64,000 bases of DNA from Geofilum rubicundum JCM 15548 (GTDB lineage: Bacteria > Bacteroidota > Bacteroidia > Bacteroidales > Marinilabiliaceae): assembly GCF_000974365.1 (NCBI RefSeq), contig NZ_BAZW01000004.1:124001-188000 (forward strand), in the 5' to 3' direction. Positions 36,601 through 45,097 of this stretch are shown in pieces; position 1 is the first letter of the stretch; each line of letters starts with the position of its first letter. A program made the translations under genes and the position numbers. Under the pieces are notes generated by a model. It made no database searches and was not told the origin of the DNA. It worked only from the letters and a program-made list of their open reading frames with translations.

Positions 36601-36940
36601 AATAGAGGGGAATGAAATGGCGACCTATAAAAACACCATCCAAAAATGGTTGAGCCATCCGGCCGTTACTAAATGGTTTAATGGCTCATACAACATTAAA
36701 ACCGAAGCAGGCATTTTATCCGCCAAAGTGAAACGGCCCGATAGAGTCATGATTAAGGACCAGGAGATAGTCGTAGTGGATTATAAATTTGGCCAGCAAA
36801 AGCACCTCTCCCATCATGGCCAGGTCAGAAATTATATGCAGCTGCTGAAAAATATGAAATATCAGAAGGTAACTGGTTTTTTGTGGTACGCCGAAAAAGA
36901 TGAAGTCATTAAAGTGGAAGAACAAGGAACGCTGTTTTAA
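33683..36940 (+). CDS. UvrD/AddA-like helicase-nuclease
   Basis: 1085 residues from ATG 33683 (MSQLKVYRASAGSGKTYTL); 37 upstream codons of the longer frame lack family character. Superfamily 1 motifs in order: Walker A ASAGSGKT, TFTNKATAEM (Ia), DEFQDTS (II), VGDVKQAIYRWR (III), TIHKSKGLEF (V) and YVAFTRARESL (VI). The C-terminus has a PD-(D/E)xK nuclease signature, VVVDYKFGQQ, near residue 1035. This matches the AddA subunit that processes double-strand breaks for recombination. In many Bacteroidota the AddB-like partner is adjacent; here the next gene is an unrelated flavin reductase, so the partner must be elsewhere or absent. Confidence 0.9.
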   Translation: MSQLKVYRASAGSGKTYTLTQEYIFLLFKKPENYRQILAVTFTNKATAEMRSRILSTLNNLAHQTMGTPEHMVDLQNKFKLTTAEVRQKASLLLGLLLHDFSRFSISTIDSFFQKVTRSFAREMGLPIGFRLELETKHIMLQAIDQLILEMDAPQHKAMKEWLIDFARERMEQDNKWNISQEIQHISREIFKEKYQANAALLSRQIKDKNYLNAYKSALQEIISNVDQQIKGLGEQGLELITKFNLDLTEDFQGKSRTKVKVFERMAQLNDHLNLSKFEVLLESPEKWTRKDSPPEKKMAIEAAYQEGLHAILLQAAETIAQKSKDYYTAKLILKELNALGLIHDVYEKMMQLCREQNIFMISGTNYLLTRIIDNNETPFIYEKTGTRYAHYMMDEFQDTSTLQYLNFVPLVNDSLASDNYALMVGDVKQAIYRWRNSDWNLLAEAVEKDYNRFGVQLNTLDTNWRSSADVIRFNNDFFKLAASTMQQQFNSLVPEDISGHEALLAMQSKISSAYFDVEQKASPKAGQLGGQIYIQLIEAANKESYFDSAIPCAVERIVALMEGGYRLSDICVLVRNNKEGVEITNALLSGLHHPTLTSLPVISNESLILSKSEAIKLIVEQLRYIQNPENHLSGAFIRLHLFKQPSGDGPVSQIDLTRPFHGSKEKEAWDAYHQTLMNYREKPVYELIEGLIALLPASLKKLHSVYIQSFMSLCLNYINQETADLNQFLDFWDRKGSASSLSIPDNQEAIRVMTIHKSKGLEFKAVVVPFANWEMNNLSHRDLLWLTPKTEPFNAVALVPVSGSNHLAQSHFAEEYLDETLHQYVDNLNVTYVAFTRARESLNIIGQIKKKEKVDNYKQIGDLLYLFAANGSDDIWEEESLVYEVDHRVESSATGPEKADTYRPESEIEGKPFEHIPLGDNRARIHMESENYFNTEERLAVNHGKIMHQLFEHIVTVEDIDKALTLLRFEGKIEGNEMATYKNTIQKWLSHPAVTKWFNGSYNIKTEAGILSAKVKRPDRVMIKDQEIVVVDYKFGQQKHLSHHGQVRNYMQLLKNMKYQKVTGFLWYAEKDEVIKVEEQGTLF

Positions 36941-36972
36941 ATGGAAGTCTTCCGACTACCTAAATCGCCTCT

Positions 36973-37563
36973 TTATTTCCCTTTTTTCTTCTTCCTTTTC
37001 TTTTTTTCAACCGAATAGCCAAATTTGCCAATCTTTTTTCCCAATTCATAGTATTTACCATGCGCATAAGCCATTAGGTTGGCATCCTCAAGTGAGAAGG
37101 CACCTGTTTTTGAATTCAAATACCTGTCTTCGGCCTTAACATTGACGACTTCTGCCAAAAATAAATGGTGGGTTCCCAAAGGAATGATTTCTGTGACCTT
37201 ACATTCAATATTAACCGGTGCTTCCTCAATAATGGGCGCGCTTACCATCGAAGCTTGGCCCGGGGTCAGCTTCATGGCTTCAAATTTATTGTGATCCCGG
37301 CCCGATCTGACACCACACCAATCGGTCGCAAAAGCCAGATCAGCAGTGGTCAGATTAATCACAAATTCCCGATTTTTCTTAAGTATGTCGTAAGAATGGC
37401 GATTGGGCCGGACAGAAATATAGCACATGGGAGGATCCGAACAAATGGTGCCCGTCCATGCAATGGTAATAATATTGTGCTCTTCCGGCCTTGCACCCAA
37501 TGACACCATCACCGCAGGTAATGGATACAGCATGTTCCCGGGTTTCCAATCAACTTTAGCCAT
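36973..37563 (-). CDS. Flavin reductase family protein (flavoredoxin-like)
   Basis: 196-residue FMN-binding split-barrel protein: PLPAVMVSLGARPEEHNIITIAWTG, DPPMCYISVRPNRHSYDIL, EFVINLTTADLAFATDWCG, SGRDHNKFEAMKLTPG and IECKVTEIIPLGTHHLFLAEV are the standard blocks of flavoredoxin/flavin reductase domain proteins, which bind FMN and transfer electrons or reduce flavin. The C-terminus ends in a lysine-rich tail (KKKRKKKKGK), unusual for the family and perhaps nucleic-acid or membrane attracting. It is convergent with the helicase gene and 22 nt downstream of pyrI on the same strand. Confidence 0.88.
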   Translation of the reverse strand: MAKVDWKPGNMLYPLPAVMVSLGARPEEHNIITIAWTGTICSDPPMCYISVRPNRHSYDILKKNREFVINLTTADLAFATDWCGVRSGRDHNKFEAMKLTPGQASMVSAPIIEEAPVNIECKVTEIIPLGTHHLFLAEVVNVKAEDRYLNSKTGAFSLEDANLMAYAHGKYYELGKKIGKFGYSVEKKKRKKKKGK

Positions 37564-37585
37564 AATCTTTTTCTTCCAATGGTTA

Positions 37586-38044
37586 TCACATCATTTGCAG
37601 CTCGTCCCTGGTGGTAATTTTCTCACAATAGTGGCACTTCAATGCCAAATCCACTTTATCTTCTACCCTGAAGCGTGTGGTTATGGCCTCATTGTTGGTC
37701 ACGCATTTGGGATTGAAGCACTTAACAATACCCACCACATCATCCGGAATGGTCACATCCCGCTTTTCAACCACTTCATAGTCCCTTATAATATTCAATT
37801 TGGCATGCGGTGCCACCAGGGAAATTTTATTGATTTCATCCCGCTCAAAAAACTTATCGGCCACTTTAATGATTGCCTTTTTATCAAACTTATGACTGTC
37901 GAGATTCGTTCCAAAGGTAATCAGGTTCGAAATATGATCGAGACCGAGAATGCTAATAACGTCAAACAAGGATGCTGCCGGAATATGGTCGATAACCGTG
38001 CCATTTTCAATGGCACTCACCTGAAGTTGCTTCTGTTTAGACAT
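37586..38044 (-). CDS. pyrI: Aspartate carbamoyltransferase regulatory subunit
   Basis: 152 residues from ATG 38044 ([12 protein letters not shown]). PyrI binds CTP/ATP and tunes PyrB allosterically. The N-terminal allosteric domain shows [10 protein letters not shown] and NLITFGTNL; the zinc domain has four cysteines, CFNPKC and CHYC, spaced as in the E. coli subunit, which contact PyrB. It follows pyrB by 47 nt on the same strand, so the two are co-transcribed and should form the dodecameric enzyme. Length is normal. Confidence 0.95.
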   Translation of the reverse strand: MSKQKQLQVSAIENGTVIDHIPAASLFDVISILGLDHISNLITFGTNLDSHKFDKKAIIKVADKFFERDEINKISLVAPHAKLNIIRDYEVVEKRDVTIPDDVVGIVKCFNPKCVTNNEAITTRFRVEDKVDLALKCHYCEKITTRDELQMM

Positions 38045-38091
38045 AGGATGGAAATTAGAAAATATTTGTTGCAAGAATATTGTTTGAGTGT

Positions 38092-38997
38092 TTACTTAAC
38101 ACCCATGATCGCCGACATGATGGCCATACGGGTGTATACACCATTTTCCGCCTGTTGAAAATAGTAGGCTTTGGGATTGGCATCGACATCGGGATGAATT
38201 TCATTGACCCGTGGCAGCGGATGCAAAACCTTCAGGTTGTCCTTGGTATTGGCCAACATGGCATTTTTGAGGACATAGGCATTCTTAACCCGCTCATATT
38301 CTATGGGATCTGAAAAGCGCTCTTTTTGAACCCTGGTCATATATAAAATATCCGCCTTTTCAAGGTTCCCCATTTCAAACTGCTCAAAATATCGAATGCC
38401 TTTCTCTTTCAAGAATATCTTGTACTCCCGGGGCATCGACATCTCTTTGGGTGCCACAAAATAGAAGGTGGGATTAAAAAGAGACAGGGCCATGAGCAAA
38501 GAATGGACCGTGCGACCATATTTCAGGTCGCCCACCATAAAAATAGTCAGGTTTTCCAATGTTCCCTGCGTTTTTTGGATGGAGTAAAGGTCCAGCATGG
38601 TTTGGGTGGGGTGCTGGTTGGCACCATCCCCTGCATTGATAATGGGCACCCTTGCTTGTTCCGAGGCATATCTTGCACTTCCCTCCAGGGGGTGACGCAT
38701 AACAATCATGTCCGCATAATTACTCACCATCTTAATGGTATCCTTCAGGGTTTCCCCCTTGGTGGTAGAGGAAGAACTGGCGTCTGTAAATCCGACCACT
38801 CTTGCCCCCAGACGATTGATGGCTGTATCAAAGCTTAAGCGGGTGCGTGTGGATGGCTCAAAAAACAAGGAGGCCACAACTTTGTCACGCATCAAAGGCT
38901 GATTCGGATTGGCTTCAAAACCTGCGGCCAATTCAAGAATGTGTAAAATCTCTTCCTTTGAATAATCACTGATAGAGACAAGACTTTTATTCTTCAT
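38092..38997 (-). CDS. pyrB: Aspartate carbamoyltransferase catalytic subunit
   Basis: 301-residue catalytic chain that makes N-carbamoyl-aspartate from carbamoyl phosphate and aspartate, the committed step of pyrimidine synthesis. The carbamoyl-phosphate loop is [12 protein letters not shown] (about residue 49-60), [16 protein letters not shown] carries the active-site residues around 130, [13 protein letters not shown] precedes the 80s-type loop region, and the aspartate-binding end is [10 protein letters not shown]. Start ATG 38997 is well supported by [17 protein letters not shown]. pyrI follows immediately. The ~300 nt upstream contains no gene. Confidence 0.96.
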   Translation of the reverse strand: MKNKSLVSISDYSKEEILHILELAAGFEANPNQPLMRDKVVASLFFEPSTRTRLSFDTAINRLGARVVGFTDASSSSTTKGETLKDTIKMVSNYADMIVMRHPLEGSARYASEQARVPIINAGDGANQHPTQTMLDLYSIQKTQGTLENLTIFMVGDLKYGRTVHSLLMALSLFNPTFYFVAPKEMSMPREYKIFLKEKGIRYFEQFEMGNLEKADILYMTRVQKERFSDPIEYERVKNAYVLKNAMLANTKDNLKVLHPLPRVNEIHPDVDANPKAYYFQQAENGVYTRMAIMSAIMGVK

Positions 38998-39295
38998 AAA
39001 TGTGAGAGCTTTGAAAGATTAGTATGCATGAGTGCAAAAAAATACCCAATCGAAAGGACTGGGTGAAATAAAAATCAGATAATAAAAGGGAAATAGAAAA
39101 ATGTTGAGAAATCGATGAATCTCTCAGCGAATTGTTTACCAGCGATTGAGGTTGGTAATTAGTTCCGATTTGCTTTGTTTCTTGCATTCCAGAAATCAAA
39201 ATTAAGGAAAAGTTCCCACATAAATGACAAAAAAAAATCTTTTTTTATAGTACTTTTAATGTTTCACCCATCCAATCACTTAAAAAATTCAGATT
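38998..39295. other. Divergent pyrB / aminopeptidase intergenic region
   Basis: No gene seen. A small imperfect hairpin (CCCA/TGGG with TC/GA, loop GAAAG-like, 39043-39063) lies in the pyrB leader; I find no clear attenuator with a T tract. Confidence 0.4.
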
Positions 39296-40597
39296 ATGGA
39301 TCAAGCACATAAATTATCACAGGAACTCATTGACTTTATATATGAGAGTGCCAGTCCCTTTCATGCAGTAGACAATCTGTCGATGCAACTGGACAAGGCC
39401 GGTTTTGAGGCCCTGGACCTGACCGCAGCCTGGCAATTGACCAAAGGAGGGAAATATTACCTTACCCGAAATGGCTCTGCCCTATTCGCCTTTGTTTTAG
39501 GCACAGGCCAGCCCGAAAAAGAGGGCGTTAAAATAATTGCCGCCCACAGCGACTCCCCCTCCTTTCGCATCAAACCGAATCCGGAAATGGTCGTTGATGA
39601 TCACTTCATCAAACTGAACACGGAAGTCTATGGTGGTCCCATTCTAATGAGCTGGCTCGACCGGCCACTATCCATCGCCGGCCGGGTCAGTCTAAAGGGT
39701 GAACACCCTTTATGGCCGGATAACCGCCTGGTAAATTTCAACCGTCCCATGGTCATCATTCCCAGTCTGGCCATTCACCTAAACCGCAGCGTGAATGAGG
39801 GCATGGAACTCAACAAGCAAAAAGACATGCTGCCTCTGATGGGCTTAATGCCCGGGAAGGAGGATGAAAAAGGGTTTATAAAACGATTACTGGCTGAAGA
39901 ATTAGGTGTTCACGACAACGATATATTGGATTATGATCTGACACTTAACGAGTTTAACCCGGGCCTTATCATGGGTGCCCATCATGAGTTTATTTCCAGT
40001 CCCAAAATCGACAATCTGGCCATGACACATGCGGGACTAAAAGCGCTGCTCAACAGTAAACCCGGTGCCGCCACCCAGATGCTTTGTATCTTCGACAACG
40101 AAGAAGTGGGTAGCCTGACCAAACAGGGTGCCGACTCTCCCCTGTTCAAGAACATCCTTCAACGACTTTTAAGTCAACTTGATGTTACAGGTGAAGACTT
40201 CCACCGGACCATATATCGTTCATTTATGATTTCAGCAGATATGGCCCACAGTTTACATCCCAACTATCCCGAAAAGCATGACCCCAACCTGCACCCGCTT
40301 ATCAACAAGGGACCCGTCATAAAAATTACCGCCAATCAAAAATACACCAGCGATGGAGACAGTATTGCTGTTTTTGAGGCCATTTGTGAAAAGGCCGGCG
40401 TACCCTGCCAAAAGTTTGTGAACCGGTCCGACATGGTTGGTGGCTCTACGCTGGGTAACCTGAGTACCGGACAAGTAGATATCAGAAGTGTAGATGTGGG
40501 TAACCCCATGCTGGCCATGCATTCCGTTCGTGAGTTATCAGGTGTGCTGGACCATGGGTATATGATCAAAGCATTTGAGACTTTTTATAATTTGTAG
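39296..40597 (+). CDS. M18-family aminopeptidase
   Basis: 433-residue dinuclear-metal aminopeptidase of the aspartyl-aminopeptidase/ApeB type, which releases N-terminal residues from peptides in the cytoplasm. Metal ligands and catalytic residues can be seen in IIAAHSDSPSFRIKP (His/Asp), FDNEEVGSLTKQGADSP (the EE pair) and ISADMAHSLHPNYPEKHDP (Asp and His), with SKIDNLA/SSPKIDNLAMTH before them. The C-terminal block GGSTLGNLSTGQVDIRSVDVG is diagnostic for M18. No signal peptide. It is monocistronic, with a hairpin at its 3' end that overlaps the convergent gene. Confidence 0.94.
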   Translation: MDQAHKLSQELIDFIYESASPFHAVDNLSMQLDKAGFEALDLTAAWQLTKGGKYYLTRNGSALFAFVLGTGQPEKEGVKIIAAHSDSPSFRIKPNPEMVVDDHFIKLNTEVYGGPILMSWLDRPLSIAGRVSLKGEHPLWPDNRLVNFNRPMVIIPSLAIHLNRSVNEGMELNKQKDMLPLMGLMPGKEDEKGFIKRLLAEELGVHDNDILDYDLTLNEFNPGLIMGAHHEFISSPKIDNLAMTHAGLKALLNSKPGAATQMLCIFDNEEVGSLTKQGADSPLFKNILQRLLSQLDVTGEDFHRTIYRSFMISADMAHSLHPNYPEKHDPNLHPLINKGPVIKITANQKYTSDGDSIAVFEAICEKAGVPCQKFVNRSDMVGGSTLGNLSTGQVDIRSVDVGNPMLAMHSVRELSGVLDHGYMIKAFETFYNL

Positions 40598-40621
40598 ATT
40601 TTCGGGAAAGAGAAGTACTTT

Positions 40622-40663
40622 GACAAGATTCAGATGATGGATATCATTCAACTGAATCTTGTC
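40622..40663 (+). terminator. Long hairpin after the M18 peptidase, overlapping the end of the convergent gene
   Basis: GACAAGATTCAG (40622-40633) pairs with CTGAATCTTGTC (40652-40663), and an inner ATGAT/ATCAT extends the stem. The right arm lies inside the last codons of the GH3/beta-lactamase gene. Confidence 0.65.
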
Positions 40664-43369
40664 TGTCTTCAATGGCTCTGTAAATAATCTCCTGAATATC
40701 GGTGCGTACATTGTTTTCAATCAGTTTTCGATTGTACTGATTCGGGTGAATGCGGTTAGATAAAAATATGTAAATCAGGTCATAAGTAGGATCTACCCAT
40801 ACAATGGTTCCGGTAAAGCCCGAATGTCCAAATGACAATTCTGAGGCCATTCGGGAGACCGGGGTGTCTTTTTCAGGATCCATTTCCGGCTTATCAAAGC
40901 CCAAACCTCGACGGTTTTCAGGGTGCTGCTGCGAACTAAAAAAGTAAATGGTTTCCGGGTTAAAAAAGCGATGGCCCCCATATTCGCCACCGTTTAAATA
41001 CATCTGCATCAACTTAGCCAGGTCGTTGGCATTGCCAAACAAGCCGGCATGGCCCGCCACGCCACCCATCATGGCCGCCGTTTGATCATGCACGTAACCT
41101 TTTAACAATTGGCGTCGGAACACCGGGTCGCTTTCTGTTGGTACAACATGATCTAATTTTCCTGTACGCCATGGGTTAAACATCAGCGAACCAGCTCCCA
41201 GTGGCTTATAAAAATACCGGGTGACGGCCCTGTCCATGGGTTGCCCGGTCAAACGCTCCTGTATTCTTTGAAGCAACAAAAAGTTCAAGTCGCTATAAAC
41301 ATAGCCACGCGTATGTCTTTTTACGTTCAGTATTCGATGATACATCGAATCCAGATAGGTATGATTTAAATACAAATTGGGAGCAACCGGCACAGAAAAT
41401 TGCAAATCAGATACAGGTTGATATACATCGTCTCTCCAAACCGTGGTACGGTTCATATATAATCGCTCATCGACGCGAAAAGGATGGGAGCTGATTTTCG
41501 CCGACTGTACATATTTCCCTGCAACTTGCTTTTATCAATGGTTTCCATATAAAACGGAATAAAGGAGGGCAAGCCGGATTCATGCAGAAGCAGATCCCGT
41601 ATGGAAACATCTCTTTTATCGGTGGTGTCTGCTTCGGGTAAATACGCACCCAGTCGGTCGCCCAATCGCCACTTCGCCTCATCATAGGTCTTCAGGGCAA
41701 GTGGCAGGGTGGCAGCAATTTTCGTCACGGATGCCAAGTCATACACATCGCTGTTAACCACAAAGCGGTCCTTTTTATAAGTATGCCAACCATAGCTTTG
41801 ATTAACCACCACTACCCCTTTCCGGGCAATGAGCAATTGTGCCCCCGGGGTGGCCTCTTGCTTAATGGCCTCGGCCATAACATCACCAATTAGATACAGC
41901 GTATCCACATTAAGTCCTACTTCCTCGGGTATCCCATATTTCAATCGTGATGCGGAAAAGGATTTCTGGTAAACGGACAGATAATTTCCAAATACCTGTT
42001 CCAAGGGTCGAATGGATGTCCCAATGCCATTAAAAACGACCTGTGCCATTGTTTCCCAGCAAAAGGGAATATTGGCAGGCACGGCAACCATGGCATCCAT
42101 TTCACCCGGCCAGGTTTTAAAGGGCAACTGTGCTGGGTTACCCGCCCAAATGAATACAATACCGGCATTGGGATAGCGATCGCGAAGAATCTGTAATCCT
42201 TCCTGGAAGGGCATTCCCCAATGAAAAGACGGATCCGCCATTAAAAAAATAAGGTCATATTCCTCAGGCGGTAAATCACCAACAGGTGGCTCAATATAAT
42301 TATCGGCCCATCTTTTAAAACTATTGACATGAATCGCACCCAGATTATAGTAGCCAACATTCAAATCCAGATGGCTTAGTGGCAATAATTTCTTATTAGC
42401 AGGTTGAAAAACGGATATCGAGTTTTCATAAGCTGCCCTAAACTGCAATTTTTCTTCTTTATCACTTTTGACCTCCCATTGCTTAAGCGACCGGGAGGCT
42501 GCTATGTACTTAAATGCCAAAACCGACTTACAGGCCTTTTCAAGCATTTCTTCCTCCAGCCAGCGGTCTTTAAAAGCATTGACCAATCGCTCATAATCCT
42601 TCGAGTAATTATCTGTCACCAACAAAGCGCCTTCAGAAAAAATCTGTTCTATCGACGCGCTGGTTACCGGCAACCTTTCCTCAGTGGTAACCGAAACCAA
42701 TGCCCCTTTTTGACCAGCGTCTGTCTGCACATTAATTCTCGGTAAGCGCGAGGGTAAAAGCCGATTGATCTGGCCCGGAATGTTGTGGGCATGAATTAAA
42801 AGCGATTGATCACTTAATCGGGAAGGCCTCAAGGCGGGTAACCAGACACTGTATCCGGCAGAAACGCTCTTGCTTTTTCTGGATGCTTCAGGCATCCAAA
42901 AATGTCTGTAATCAGAGGAATTAAAAAAAAGCGTGTTCGACTCCTCCTTGTATTGGGACACCAACCATTCAACCATATTTTGTTGATGAACCGGCTCTAG
43001 AAGACTGAAAGTCTTTTCGTCCGGGAAAGGTAAAGGCATTCTCTCCCATTCAAATCCCGATCTGATATCCACCACATGAAAGGTAGTCAAAGGAAAATCG
43101 CTTAAAGCCACCTGCTTTTTCAGCAGTGAAGGCTCACCAATAAGAAAGCCAGGTGGCGGTATATCCTTACCCAATTGCTTGATGGTGTTTTCATTGGACA
43201 GCCGAACCATTAAAACCTGAGCCACCCTCAGCTCCAAATCAAGCGTAAGATACACAGAATCGGCCCATTGCGTGGCATCCTGAGACAATTGACCATTGAA
43301 TACAATTCCGTTTGCTACTATAATAAAATGATAAAAATACAGCAGTATTGATATCAATAAAAACTTCAT
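40644..43369 (-). CDS. GH3-like / serine beta-lactamase-fold fusion protein (frame break near 41487)
   Basis: 908-residue exported two-domain protein after repair. A signal segment (MKFLLISILLYFYHFIIVA) is followed by a region with the layout of NagZ-type glycoside hydrolase family 3 (LDLELRVAQVLMVRLSNE onward). The residues expected for catalysis look degraded: where KHFPGHG is usual I read IHAHNIPGQ. From about residue 510 comes a class C beta-lactamase fold: SVTK in LASVTKIAATLPLAL (SxxK), YSDLNFLLLQRIQ (YxN position) and HSGFTGT. The frames join as SAPHPFRVDERLYMNRTTVW if GGG at 41486-41488 (plus strand) regains one G. Fusions of this type occur in Bacteroidota and are presumed to act in peptidoglycan recycling or remodelling. 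Confidence 0.85.
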
Positions 43370-43697
43370 ACACCAAAAAGATATTAATGATTTGTATAAC
43401 CAAGTCAGCATCCAACCGCCAACTCCTTTTAGCTTTTTAACCTTTTAGAACAAGCGTGTCGCACATCCGTTAAAGCCCAACTAAACAGCAATTTAAATCA
43501 CAAAAAAATAACTAACAATCACTTTTAGCACTTCATTGACACAAAAATAAGACTTATATATGAGCATTGCCGGAAAAAAATATTATTTTTGATGATCCTA
43601 CTAAAAGGTAACGATATTTATCGAAAGAACCCTAAAAAATAGAGCCACCAAAGCCATAAACAGTTCGGATATTATTTCATCACTGAATTCAATCATT
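43370..43697. other. Divergent intergenic region with a response-regulator promoter candidate
   Basis: 328 AT-rich nt without a gene. TATTTTTG at 43584-43591 fits the TAnnTTTG -7 box and would start a transcript about 100 nt before the response regulator ATG. Confidence 0.45.
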
Positions 43698-44099
43698 ATG
43701 TCAGACAATCTAAGTAACGCATTAAATCAGAACTGGGAAAGTAAAAACATCCTGGTAGTAGAAGATGTTGATACCAATAAAATCTTTTTTGATGCCGCCT
43801 TACGTCGTACCAAAGCCAAAATATTATGGGCCAAAGACGGACAGGAAGCCATTGATATGTTTAAGGCCAACCGTATCGACCTTGTTTTGATGGATTTGCA
43901 GCTTCCCGTAATGGATGGTTATACAGCTACCCGTGAAATAAAAAAAATTAACCCGGATGTGCCTGTCATTGCCCAAACGGCTCATGTTATGTCAGGAGAG
44001 CGGGAAAAATGTATGGAAGCGGGATGTAATGACTATTTGGCCAAGCCCATCCGTTTACAGATTTTGATCGATACCCTTTCAAAATATTTAAACAACTAA
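43698..44099 (+). CDS. Single-domain response regulator (CheY-like receiver)
   Basis: 133 residues and one receiver domain. Acidic pair in VVEDVDTN (about 22-23), phospho-acceptor Asp66 in LVLMDLQLPVMDG, Thr93 in IAQTAH, and Lys116 in DYLAKPI. An N-terminal extension of about 16 residues precedes the domain and there is no output domain. The sequence style (QLPVMDGYTATREIK) is that of receivers paired with hybrid histidine kinases, so it probably serves a phosphorelay or binds a partner protein. No kinase gene is adjacent. It has its own promoter box and terminator. Confidence 0.92.
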   Translation: MSDNLSNALNQNWESKNILVVEDVDTNKIFFDAALRRTKAKILWAKDGQEAIDMFKANRIDLVLMDLQLPVMDGYTATREIKKINPDVPVIAQTAHVMSGEREKCMEAGCNDYLAKPIRLQILIDTLSKYLNN

Positions 44100-44131
44100 T
44101 ATTGGGTCAATCAGAGGAACTTATAAATAAG

Positions 44132-44164
44132 AAGAGCGGCTCCTAAGGAGGCCGCTCTTTTTAT
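44132..44164 (+). terminator. Rho-independent terminator after the response regulator
   Basis: Stem AAGAGCGGC (44132-44140) with GCCGCTCTT (44151-44159), an inner TCC/GGA, one bulged G, then T5. Confidence 0.9.
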
Positions 44165-44184
44165 TTGGCATGGAAATCTTAATA

Positions 44185-45015
44185 TCATTTTCGCTCATAA
44201 ACACGCACATAATCGACCACCATGGATGTTGGGAAAATCGTATCATCGACCCCGTGAAGTCCGCCCCAATTTCCACCCACAGCCACATTCAGAATCAGAT
44301 GAAAGCGCTTATCAAAAGGCCATTCATCCGGGCCATTGCCACTGTTATTAAAGGTGAATACCAGGTTGTCATCAATAAAGAAATCAATCCGGTCCTCTTC
44401 CCATTCAATGGCATAGACATAAAAAGAATCCTCACAATCAGGGACATAAGTCCCTAGTCCCACCTGGGTATTGAGGTTATGATTAAAAGCCTCTGTATGT
44501 ACCGTTGTAAAAATGGAATCCGGATCATAACCCACATGTTCCATGATGTCAATCTCCCCACTTTGAGGCCATCCACCATATTCCCAGTCGGTAGGCAACA
44601 TCCAAATGGCCGGCCAAATACCTCTTCCACCGGCCACCTTCGCTTTAACCTCCACTCTTCCATACAGCCAATCGCCTTTTTCTTTGGTTGTTAATCGGGC
44701 AGAAGTATAATTGAAGCCTTTAAAATGTTCATTATGAGCTGTTATGTGCAGGTATTTTCCATCCACAAAAGCGTTACTGTCTCTTTCTGTGGTATAAAAT
44801 TGCAACTCTCTGTTTCCCCACCCATAAGCATTTCCCACAGTATCGTAATTCCATTTCGCCTGATCGGGTAATCCCTCATAATCAAATTCCTCGCTCCATA
44901 CCAGTTTCCAGTCAGTTGTATCGCCTTGGTGACAACTTCCCATTAGAATAACCAATGAGACGGGTATTATAGACACCATGGCCAACAATCTTATTCTTTT
45001 CAAATTATACCACAT
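44185..45015 (-). CDS. Glycoside hydrolase family 16 lipoprotein (laminarinase/beta-glucanase type)
   Basis: 276 residues. The signal region ends in a lipobox (LVILMGSC), so it is predicted to be a lipoprotein. The GH16 jelly roll opens with WKLVWSEEFDYEG and WNYDTVGNAYGWGNRELQFYT, has IWPAIWMLP in the substrate cleft, and carries the catalytic motif GEIDIMEHVG (nucleophile and acid/base glutamates around residues 153-158, with the extra Met that is typical of laminarinases). It should cleave internal beta-1,3 or mixed beta-1,3/1,4 linkages. It is the last gene of the PUL and the main evidence for the polysaccharide target. A hairpin separates it from the upstream gene. Confidence 0.93.
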   Translation of the reverse strand: MWYNLKRIRLLAMVSIIPVSLVILMGSCHQGDTTDWKLVWSEEFDYEGLPDQAKWNYDTVGNAYGWGNRELQFYTTERDSNAFVDGKYLHITAHNEHFKGFNYTSARLTTKEKGDWLYGRVEVKAKVAGGRGIWPAIWMLPTDWEYGGWPQSGEIDIMEHVGYDPDSIFTTVHTEAFNHNLNTQVGLGTYVPDCEDSFYVYAIEWEEDRIDFFIDDNLVFTFNNSGNGPDEWPFDKRFHLILNVAVGGNWGGLHGVDDTIFPTSMVVDYVRVYERK

Positions 45016-45050
45016 ACATCAAATCATTACAAGTAAAAGTTATTGGGATA

Positions 45051-45081
45051 AGGCTGCTAATCTGAAAGAGATTAGCAGCCT
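45051..45081 (-). terminator. Intra-operon perfect hairpin between the PKD lipoprotein and GH16 genes
   Basis: A 13-bp perfect stem (45051-45063 with 45069-45081) and loop GAAAG. The downstream minus-strand sequence lacks a T run (only CTTTTACTT further on), so it may be a partial terminator or an mRNA-stabilising structure. Confidence 0.6.
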
Positions 45082-45097
45082 CACCAAAATCTATCTT

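Noticed and set aside
37427-38158. Plus-strand 243-codon frame across flavin reductase, pyrI and pyrB
   Set aside because: Spans three real minus-strand genes and their gaps; no motif supports it.
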